From assembly GCA_905181725.1 (NCBI GenBank), contig CAJIYX010000110.1, positions 1 to 58,651 on the forward strand: a stretch of 58,651 nt of DNA. The letters run 5' to 3'. Both the position numbers and the translations under genes were made by a program. Numbering within the stretch: position 1 is the first letter of the stretch; each line of letters opens with the position of its first letter. The notes below the pieces were generated by a model. The model saw nothing but the letters and a program-made list of their open reading frames with translations. It did not search any database and had not been told where the DNA came from. Origin of the DNA: Alphaproteobacteria bacterium UBA830 (GTDB lineage: Bacteria > Pseudomonadota > Alphaproteobacteria > MPNO01 > UBA830). Positions 1 through 6,122 of the stretch are shown here, piece after piece.

Positions 1-104
1 AACGTTAATATGATTGCCGGCGGGCTGGACGATCACGGGCCGTAGGCGCATTAGTCTCTGATGAGACAATCGGGACACACAAAGACCTATCAAGGAGACA
101 AACG

Positions 105-716
105 ATGAAACTCTATTACACCAAGGGCACCTGCTCTTTCGCCCCGCATATCGCCATGCGCGAGCTTGGCATTGAGCCGGAACTGATTGCCGTCAACCTG
201 ATGGAAAAGAAACTTTCCGATGGGGCCGATTACAAGGCACATAACCCGAAGGGCTACGTGCCCTATGTGGAAATGGAAGACGGCACCGGGCTCAGCGAGT
301 GCGGCGTAATCATTCAGTACCTCGCCGATCAGCACCCCGAAAAAGGCCTGATCCCAGCGGCCGGCACGGCCGAACGCTACAAGGCAATGGACTGGCTGAG
401 CTTTGTTGGCTCCGAGCTGCACAAGAACCTGCCGCCGATCTTCCTGCCGGGCATCCCCGACGATTACCGCGACATTGCCCGCAACAAGCTCGCGGTGCGC
501 CTGAGCTATATGAACGACGAGCTCGAAGGCAAGCAGTACCTGATGGGCGACACTTTCTCGGCCGCCGACTGCTACGCCGCAGCGATTCTGAACTGGACCA
601 AACCGGCCAAGGTAGACCTGTCGGCCTACCCGAACGTCGCCGCCTATTACGACCGCTGCTGCGCGCGCGACAGCGTCAAAGCGGCCCACGCAGCGGAGGA
701 AGCTGCTGCTGCGTGA
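105..716 (+). CDS. Glutathione S-transferase, beta-class-like
   Basis: Cytosolic GST of 203 residues, the usual length for the bacterial beta class. It should conjugate or reduce small electrophiles with glutathione. The N-terminal thioredoxin-fold half begins MKLYYTKGTCSFAPH, with Cys10 where beta-class enzymes carry their catalytic cysteine. The cis-proline region (NPKGYVPYVE) and the ES/EC-type motif that grips the glutamyl part of glutathione (LSECGVIIQYLAD) follow; the helical C-terminal domain starts near residue 90. The ATG has a good ribosome site (AAGGAG, 7 bases upstream). The gene stands alone, ends in a hairpin at 740-777, and has a small GTCTC-TGAT-GAGAC inverted repeat upstream at 54-67. 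The substrate is unknown. Confidence 0.93.
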   Translation: MKLYYTKGTCSFAPHIAMRELGIEPELIAVNLMEKKLSDGADYKAHNPKGYVPYVEMEDGTGLSECGVIIQYLADQHPEKGLIPAAGTAERYKAMDWLSFVGSELHKNLPPIFLPGIPDDYRDIARNKLAVRLSYMNDELEGKQYLMGDTFSAADCYAAAILNWTKPAKVDLSAYPNVAAYYDRCCARDSVKAAHAAEEAAAA

Positions 717-739
717 TCGACATAAGATATCGCTAAATG

Positions 740-777
740 AAGGGGGTCAGCCGGGAAACGGGCTGGCCCTTCTTCTT
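740..777 (+). terminator. Intrinsic terminator after the GST gene
   Basis: An imperfect GC-rich hairpin (740-752 pairing with 761-771, one G-U pair and a small bulge) is followed by CTTCTTT. It begins 24 bases after the GST stop and lies before the oppositely oriented tRNA-Leu. Confidence 0.6.
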
Positions 778-814
778 TGGCTGCACGACCAACCAAAGAA
801 CCGGTATTCCGAGA

Positions 815-901
815 TGGTACGAGCGGGGAGACTCGAACTCCCAAGGTGTTGCCACCGGGGGATTTTGAATCCCCTGCGTCTACCAGTTCCGCCACGCTCG
901 C
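815..901 (-). tRNA. tRNA-Leu (anticodon CAA)
   Basis: Read on the minus strand, this folds as a class II tRNA. The 5' acceptor strand GCGAGCG pairs with CGCTCGT (first pair G-U). The D-arm contains GGTAGACGC. The anticodon stem GGGGA/TCCCC encloses TTCAAAA, giving anticodon CAA for UUG codons. A long variable arm typical of Leu follows, then the T-loop GTTCGAGTC, discriminator A and an encoded CCA. The 87-base length fits tRNA-Leu. Confidence 0.97.
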
Positions 902-912
902 GACCGTTGTGA

Positions 913-940
913 ATTACATCGGCGGACCTAGCGGGGTCAA
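913..940 (-). promoter_or_regulatory. Sigma-70-like promoter of tRNA-Leu
   Basis: On the minus strand, TTGACC (935-940) and TGTAAT (913-918) are separated by 16 bases. Each matches five of six consensus positions. The -10 box lies 11 bases before the tRNA 5' end. Confidence 0.6.
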
Positions 941-1017
941 CCGCCTATCACGTATTCTTCCTCTGGCGGGACCCATTCTCCCTCTGGCGGGACCGGCGTC
1001 GTCTGATAAACTGGGCT

Positions 1018-1308
1018 ATGCTCTCTACCCTGCCCCCATATGTCAGCCGCCTGATCTATATCACCGCGGGCTTCATCCTGATCGTCGGCGGACTGATTGT
1101 CGCTAGCGAACAGGCAAGCGGCTGGGACGGGCTGACGTATATTATCATTGCCATGGGCGCGATGGCGCTTTGGGCGCTGGTCTGTGTGATCTACGCAATA
1201 TGGGTATTTATCCGCGACGGTCGCCAGAAATCGAGCATCCCGGCACTGGTCATCGTGTTGGTCGCGCTCGCGCTCGGCGCAATCTGGTTGCTGGGCGGTT
1301 TCCACTGA
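1018..1308 (+). CDS. Small membrane protein with three predicted TM helices
   Basis: A 96-residue protein not recognised as a named family. It has three hydrophobic segments at about residues 9-29, 41-64 and 74-93, joined by a short polar loop and a basic RDGRQK stretch after the second helix, so it is probably an inner-membrane protein. No clear ribosome site precedes the ATG. A TAAACT element ends five bases before it, so the message could be leaderless; this is weak evidence. Two copies of the 14-mer CCTCTGGCGGGACC (960-973 and 981-994) lie just upstream. Function unknown. Confidence 0.6.
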   Translation: MLSTLPPYVSRLIYITAGFILIVGGLIVASEQASGWDGLTYIIIAMGAMALWALVCVIYAIWVFIRDGRQKSSIPALVIVLVALALGAIWLLGGFH

Positions 1309-1479
1309 CGGCGCGAAAGCGGATGAAAAATTATCGGCTCAGCAGCGTCCGGTTCTGACCCATAGGCGACTAACGCGTGCAACAGCGGCCGTATGCCCCC
1401 ACCGCGTGATCTTTCCTTACCTTCCCCACCCACATCATGAACACCCGGCACCTTTGATGAAGGTGAAGGATTCACTCAG

Positions 1480-2799
1480 CTACTCACTGAGATGGTCACG
1501 AAGCATTTTACCCGTATAATTTTTCCTGAAACGACCGCGTTTTTGCAATTCGGGGACGACGAGATCTACAAATTCGTCAATTGAGCCCGGGTTGTAGAGA
1601 GGCGAAAGTATGAAGCCATCACCGCCAATATAGTCAGCAAATTCAAGCAGGCGGTCGGTAACCGATTCCGGTGTGCCGGTGAATTGGGGAACGCCCACGC
1701 TCTGCCCGTGTTTCTTGGCAACCTCGGCGACGGTGAGTGGCTTGCCTTTATCATCACGGTAGCGGGTCTTCATTCGTTGCAGGGGAGGGTGGTCGTGGCT
1801 TTCCATTATTGAATCGGATGGCAATGTCGATAAATCGAAATCGAGATGAGCCGACATTACCGTCATGCCCGCTTCGGGTTCCACAAGAGCGTTATGTTCG
1901 CCAAGTTTGTCTACGGCTTCCTGCTCGGATGAACCGACGACGACCTGGGCGCCAAACAGGACCTTGCAGGCATCCGGGTTACGGCCCAGTTCAGCCGCAC
2001 GTTTTCGGATGTCGTCCCGGTATTTTTTCGCTTCGGCCCGTTGTGGCTGTATGGCAAAGACGGCTTCGGCATATTGCGCGGCGAAGTCCCGCCCTTTTGG
2101 TGAGGTGCCCGCCTGCATGATGACCGGACCATTTTGAGGCGAGCGTGTCACGTTCAGGGGCCCGCGGGAGCGATAAAATTCACCCTCAAAATCAATCCGG
2201 TGCACCTTGTCGGGATCAGCGAATTGCGGAATTTCCGGGTCCATAACCAACGCGTCTTCGTCCCAGCTGTTCCAGAGCTGCCGACAGACCTCAAAATATT
2301 CGTGGGCTTTTTCATACCGCCGTTCTGTTTCCTCATGGTCAACGCCGTAATTTGCCGACTGGTTGTGATTAACAGAGGTGACAACATTCCAGCCTGCCCT
2401 CCCTGAAGTGAGGTGATCGATCGTCGCCCACGTTCGGGCAACATGGAATGGATGGACATGGCTGGTTGAGAAAGTTGAAGCGAGGCCGATACGCGTGGTA
2501 ACCGCTCCCAGCCAGGTCAGCAAAGGCATCGGGTCGTGCGACGGTACCTGAGAGCCGTGCTTTAACGCAGGTGCGATTGTGCCGCGGAATGAATCGGAGA
2601 TGTAATTCAAGTCAGCGAAGAACAGCATATCGAACTTACCTCGTTCGCAGGTCCGTGCGATATGCTCGTAAAGCTCGGGACGCTGCCAATCATACCCTGC
2701 CTTTACTGTCTCGGGGTGTCTCCACATGGCATGACTTTGATAGGTCGGGCCATGCACCATGAACTGAGCAAGATGAAGTTTTTTCGGGGTGTCGGGCAT
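1480..2799 (-). CDS. FMNH2-dependent monooxygenase, NtaA/SnaA/DszA family
   Basis: Bacterial luciferase-like monooxygenase of the nitrilotriacetate monooxygenase component A group (about 440 residues). Family signatures seen are LAQFMVHGP at the N terminus, DMLFFAD, the STSHVHPFHVART segment, GRAGWNVVTS, and VIMQAGTSPKGRDFAA. These enzymes oxidise C-S or C-N bonds, or similar substrates, using FMNH2 from a separate NADH:flavin reductase; none is encoded nearby. The ATG at 2799 is preferred because the family alignment begins with MPDTPKKLHLAQF. The frame extends 25 codons upstream to a TTG, but that part is not family-like. It lies downstream of and in the same direction as the flavin monooxygenase at 3049-4248. 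The exact substrate is unknown. Confidence 0.9.
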   Translation of the reverse strand: MPDTPKKLHLAQFMVHGPTYQSHAMWRHPETVKAGYDWQRPELYEHIARTCERGKFDMLFFADLNYISDSFRGTIAPALKHGSQVPSHDPMPLLTWLGAVTTRIGLASTFSTSHVHPFHVARTWATIDHLTSGRAGWNVVTSVNHNQSANYGVDHEETERRYEKAHEYFEVCRQLWNSWDEDALVMDPEIPQFADPDKVHRIDFEGEFYRSRGPLNVTRSPQNGPVIMQAGTSPKGRDFAAQYAEAVFAIQPQRAEAKKYRDDIRKRAAELGRNPDACKVLFGAQVVVGSSEQEAVDKLGEHNALVEPEAGMTVMSAHLDFDLSTLPSDSIMESHDHPPLQRMKTRYRDDKGKPLTVAEVAKKHGQSVGVPQFTGTPESVTDRLLEFADYIGGDGFILSPLYNPGSIDEFVDLVVPELQKRGRFRKNYTGKMLRDHLSE

Positions 2800-3048
2800 T
2801 ATGTGCGCTTTTTGATATTGTTCCTGGTGGGATTCGCCATTTGGATCCCTGCAACTGAGTTGATCGTGTCTCAAAGACCCTTTTCTGGCAAGCAGACTGG
2901 CAGTGTCAGATTAAACTGGGTTGATGCGGGTTTGGCCGTTCCACGATCTCCCGCGATACAAAATTCGCTCTGTTATTTCGACAGTTTGCATAACGCACGC
3001 CGTTTAGAATGCGTTGGCTGACGTCCGCTGAGAGAAAGTTGAAACGCG
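2800..3048. other. Intergenic region with no convincing gene
   Basis: About 250 bases between two minus-strand flavin monooxygenase genes. It is somewhat AT-richer than its flanks. No RNA gene, strong hairpin or conserved frame was recognised. It must hold the 5' leader of the downstream gene, and possibly a promoter. Confidence 0.5.
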
Positions 3049-4248
3049 CTAAAGAATATCCGACCCCGGGTCTAGACCCAACAGGGTGCGGCCATAAATC
3101 TCTGCGTTGGTCGTGAGTTGCAGCAGGGCGTGTTGGTTGATGGCATGCAGGTCGCGCCAGGCGCGCTGGACCGGGTGCTTTTCGGCAAGGCCCGAACCGC
3201 CGCAGGCCAGGAAAATCGATTCCACCGCATCCATGCAGAGCCGCACGGCATAGGCGCTGTCCATCCGGATACGGGCACGGCCTTCGATGTTCATCTGCCC
3301 GCCGTTTGCGGCGGCCGCGTGAATATCATCCGCCGCCCGGTGCAGCAGAACGCGGGCCATATCGACCTGCACCTGCGCCTCGGCGACCGTCTGGTGGGTC
3401 AGGGGCGAGTCAATCTGGGCTACGCCGCGCAGATGCGGGTTGGTGCGGCCCGGCACGTACGCGATAAAATCACGGATCGCGCCGGCGGCTATGCCGACCG
3501 CCGGACCGCACAATGCGATCGCCAGCGACGGAGCGAGCGGTGCGTCGAACAGCGTACCGTCATGCAGATGCGCGCCGGGGGTCTTGCCGCCGCGGCCTTC
3601 GGTAAAGGAAATAAACCGGTGAGCCGGCACGTCGGCGCCTTTGACGACCAGGCTGCAACTGCCGGTGCCACGCAGACCGGCCACGCGCCAGTCATCATTG
3701 ATTTCGACATCCGCAGCCGGGATCAGAAAACAGCCTTCATCCAACACCGCGTCATCGTCGCCCAGCACCTGCGCGCCGAGGATCATCCAGCTTGAATGCT
3801 CGCTGCCGGAGCCGAACGGCCAGAACCCCTCGACGACGTAGCCTTCAGTGGTTTTGCGGGCTTTGCCGCGCGCGTTCAGAACCGCGGCGATCAGGGCGTC
3901 GGGATCGGCGTCATAGATGTCATTCTGCGCCCGTTCGGTGAGCAGTCCCGCGACCCAGGAATGAATCTGCAGCACGCCGAGGCACCAGCCGGACGAGCCG
4001 CATCCCGCCGCAATTTCCTCGACGACGTCAAGATGGGCGTGAAAATCCATCTGCCAGCCGCCGGAGCGTTCGGGCTGTATCACCCGGAACAGCCCGGCCT
4101 GTTTCATCTCCACGACGTTTTCGTCGGGCAGACGGCGCAGCGCGTCGGTCTCGGCGGCACGGGCGCGCAGGCCCGGCGCAAGCGCGCGGGCGGCGGCGAT
4201 GAGGGACGCGGTATCGGGCGCGTCGAGCGCGGCAGTTTGTGTGTCCAT
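3049..4248 (-). CDS. Acyl-CoA dehydrogenase-fold flavin monooxygenase (HpaH/HsaA-like)
   Basis: A 399-residue protein with the acyl-CoA dehydrogenase fold but the signature of group D two-component flavin hydroxylases (HsaA, p-hydroxyphenylacetate hydroxylase C2, IacA, NcnH). Features include LFRVIQPERSGGW near residue 55, the CGSSGWCLGV flavin-side loop, GFWPFGSGSEHSSW, and the C-terminal ACGGSGLAEKHPVQRAWRDLH, where the conserved His and RD of this group lie. These enzymes use reduced flavin and oxygen to hydroxylate aromatic or polycyclic substrates. No reductase component is adjacent. The ATG has no clear Shine-Dalgarno sequence. It is probably cotranscribed with the luciferase-type gene downstream, although 249 bases separate them. 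Confidence 0.88.
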   Translation of the reverse strand: MDTQTAALDAPDTASLIAAARALAPGLRARAAETDALRRLPDENVVEMKQAGLFRVIQPERSGGWQMDFHAHLDVVEEIAAGCGSSGWCLGVLQIHSWVAGLLTERAQNDIYDADPDALIAAVLNARGKARKTTEGYVVEGFWPFGSGSEHSSWMILGAQVLGDDDAVLDEGCFLIPAADVEINDDWRVAGLRGTGSCSLVVKGADVPAHRFISFTEGRGGKTPGAHLHDGTLFDAPLAPSLAIALCGPAVGIAAGAIRDFIAYVPGRTNPHLRGVAQIDSPLTHQTVAEAQVQVDMARVLLHRAADDIHAAAANGGQMNIEGRARIRMDSAYAVRLCMDAVESIFLACGGSGLAEKHPVQRAWRDLHAINQHALLQLTTNAEIYGRTLLGLDPGSDIL

Positions 4249-4371
4249 GCGTCAATATTAGGGCAAGTTCGTCGCCGGGGAAATGCGTATAAGGATACCG
4301 CAGACGCAGTGTTGTCTTGCCCGTCAGCAGACCCGCTGGTAAACCGCGATTGACCGCCTGAAGGAATGACG

Positions 4372-4953
4372 ATGCTGCGCCGCCTGTACGACTGGACCAT
4401 GGACCTCGCCTCCCGCAAGAACGCTGTGTGGGCGCTGTGTGCCGTCGCCTTCATCGAAAGTTCGATTTTCCCGATCCCGCCAGACATCCTGCTGATTCCC
4501 ATGGTGCTCGCGGCACGCGACAAGGCCTGGCGCTACGCGGCCATGTGCACCATCGCATCCGTCCTGGGCGGCATGCTGGGATATGCCATCGGCGCGGGGC
4601 TGTATGACAGCGTCGGCCAGCCTGTGCTGGAATTCTACGGGTATGCGGCCAAGTTCTCGGACTTCATGGCCCGCTACAACGAATATGGCGGCTGGATCGT
4701 CTTTATCGCCGGGGTCACGCCCTTCCCCTACAAGGTGATTACTATCGCCAGCGGCGTCACCGAGCTGGATCTGACGACCTTTACCGGTGCGTCCATTCTG
4801 GCACGCGGATTGCGGTTCTTCGTGGTTGCCGCCCTGCTGTACTGGATGGGCCCGCCGATCCGCGACTTCATCGAAAAACGTCTCGGGCTGATGTTCGCGA
4901 TTTTCTGTGTGCTCCTGATCGGCGGCTTCGTCCTCCTCAAGTTAATTGCATGA
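4372..4953 (+). CDS. yqaA: YqaA/DedA-type (VTT domain) membrane protein
   Basis: About 193 residues with the SNARE-associated Golgi/VTT domain of the YqaA branch of DedA-like proteins. An early acidic/proline segment (FIESSIFPIPPDILLIPM) is followed by a glycine-rich helix (GGMLGYAIGAGLYD), and the re-entrant motif FIAGVTPFPYKVITIASG carries the conserved F..G..P.P.K. Four to five TM segments are likely. The family is tied to lipid handling and envelope homeostasis. Two ATGs are available; 4372 is chosen because AAGG at 4361-4364 is spaced seven bases from it but only one base from 4366. It is first in an apparent operon with dsbB and coq7. Confidence 0.85.
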   Translation: MLRRLYDWTMDLASRKNAVWALCAVAFIESSIFPIPPDILLIPMVLAARDKAWRYAAMCTIASVLGGMLGYAIGAGLYDSVGQPVLEFYGYAAKFSDFMARYNEYGGWIVFIAGVTPFPYKVITIASGVTELDLTTFTGASILARGLRFFVVAALLYWMGPPIRDFIEKRLGLMFAIFCVLLIGGFVLLKLIA

Positions 4954-4991
4954 GAATGCATCCATGAGATTGAGTGCCGGAGAATGAACCC

Positions 4992-5510
4992 GTGAAGATT
5001 TTGGGTCGCCGCATCGACGACAGAACCCCCGTCATCTGGGCGATGTGGGCGTCGGCGATGACGCTGACCGTCGCGTTGGCGTCGCAATATCTCGGGGGGC
5101 TGGCGCCCTGCAAGCTGTGTATCTGGCAGCGTATTCCCCACGGGATTGCGATCGTCATCGGCCTTGGCGCGCTGTTGTGGTTCCGCGGCCCGCGCGAACG
5201 CATCGTCCTGACCTGGCTTGCCTGTCTTACCTTCGCGGTCGGTGCGGGCATTGCGTTGTACCATACAGGCGTCGAACAGCACTGGATCGCGGGGCCAAGC
5301 TCGTGCACCGGGCTCGGCTCGCTCAATCAGGCAACTACGATCGAAGACCTTCGCCAGCAGTTGCTTGCCGCCCCGGTCGTCCGGTGTGACGAAATCCCGT
5401 GGTCGTTGATCGGCGTATCAATTGCAGGCTGGAACGCCGTCGCATCGATTGCATTGATGATTTTCTGCGGTGTCGGAGCCTGGAAACAAACCCGGAGACG
5501 GTATTCATGA
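4992..5510 (+). CDS. dsbB: Disulfide bond formation protein DsbB
   Basis: Quinone-linked inner-membrane oxidase that re-oxidises DsbA. Four TM helices are visible. The first cysteine pair is in CKLCIWQR (CxxC followed by the conserved WQR). The second pair is one Cys in GPSSCTG and one in VVRCDEIPWSLIGVSIAGWN, as in the family's second periplasmic loop. The GTG at 4992 is preferred because GGAG lies nine bases upstream; a GTG at 4974 in the same frame would add six residues. It sits 38 bases after yqaA, and its TGA overlaps the coq7 ATG (ATGA), so the two are probably translationally coupled. DsbB consumes ubiquinone and COQ7 helps make it. Confidence 0.9.
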   Translation: MKILGRRIDDRTPVIWAMWASAMTLTVALASQYLGGLAPCKLCIWQRIPHGIAIVIGLGALLWFRGPRERIVLTWLACLTFAVGAGIALYHTGVEQHWIAGPSSCTGLGSLNQATTIEDLRQQLLAAPVVRCDEIPWSLIGVSIAGWNAVASIALMIFCGVGAWKQTRRRYS

Positions 5511-6070
5511 CCGTGCGCAAACGACTGACGGAACACGGCATTATGCCGGGTGATCTCCCGGCCGACGAAATGGTAAAACGCATCGTGCGGGTCGATCATG
5601 CGGGTGAATACGGCGCCGTGCGGATTTATCAGGGCCAGCTCTCGGTGCTGGGTGATTCCCCCGCCGGCGATGCGATCCGCCACATGGCCGAACAGGAACG
5701 CGAGCACCTTGAAACTTTTGACGGCCTGATCGCCGAGCGCCGGGTGCGCCCGACGGCATTGATGCCGGTCTGGCATGTTGCCGGATATGCACTGGGTGCC
5801 GCGACCGCGATGATGGGCGAACGCGCCGCAATGGCCTGCACCGCCGCCGTCGAGGAAGTAATCGACAAGCACTATGCCGAGCAGGCCGCTCTCCTCGGCG
5901 ATGACGAGGCAGATCTCCGCGCCACGATCGAGAAATTCCGCGAGGACGAGCTCGAACACCGCGACACCGCGCTGGAACACGACGCAGAACTGGCCCCCGG
6001 CTACGAAGTTCTGTCGACGGCAATTAAAAAAGGATCGCGCCTCGCGATCTGGCTGAGCCAACGGGTCTGA
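5507..6070 (+). CDS. coq7: COQ7-type di-iron demethoxyubiquinone hydroxylase
   Basis: 187 residues. It catalyses the C6 hydroxylation of the ubiquinone ring (2-polyprenyl-3-methyl-6-methoxy-1,4-benzoquinone to the hydroxylated form). The ferritin-like di-iron ligands are all visible: Glu in VDHAGEYGAVRIY, ExxH in EQEREHLETF, Glu in TAAVEEVIDKHY, and ExxH in REDELEHRDTA. The start is ATG 5507, which overlaps the dsbB stop and has GGAG ten bases upstream; the frame extends further back but is not COQ7-like there. Peripheral membrane attachment is expected from the family. Confidence 0.95.
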   Translation: MTVRKRLTEHGIMPGDLPADEMVKRIVRVDHAGEYGAVRIYQGQLSVLGDSPAGDAIRHMAEQEREHLETFDGLIAERRVRPTALMPVWHVAGYALGAATAMMGERAAMACTAAVEEVIDKHYAEQAALLGDDEADLRATIEKFREDELEHRDTALEHDAELAPGYEVLSTAIKKGSRLAIWLSQRV

Positions 6071-6122
6071 GAACGGCTTTGTTCCGCGCCTCTTCCTCGA
6101 CGAATTCGGCTATACTCCGCCC

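Noticed and set aside
54..67. GTCTC-TGAT-GAGAC as a second copy of the kynU operator
   Set aside because: Half-sites match but the spacing is four rather than six bases, so a shared regulator is not supported.
647..895. A minus-strand frame starting MAELVDAGDSKSPGG
   Set aside because: It is the well-known false translation of a tRNA-Leu gene and overlaps the GST end.
960..994. Two CCTCTGGCGGGACC copies as an attachment site of the tRNA
   Set aside because: The repeat does not match any part of the tRNA-Leu and no integrase gene is present.
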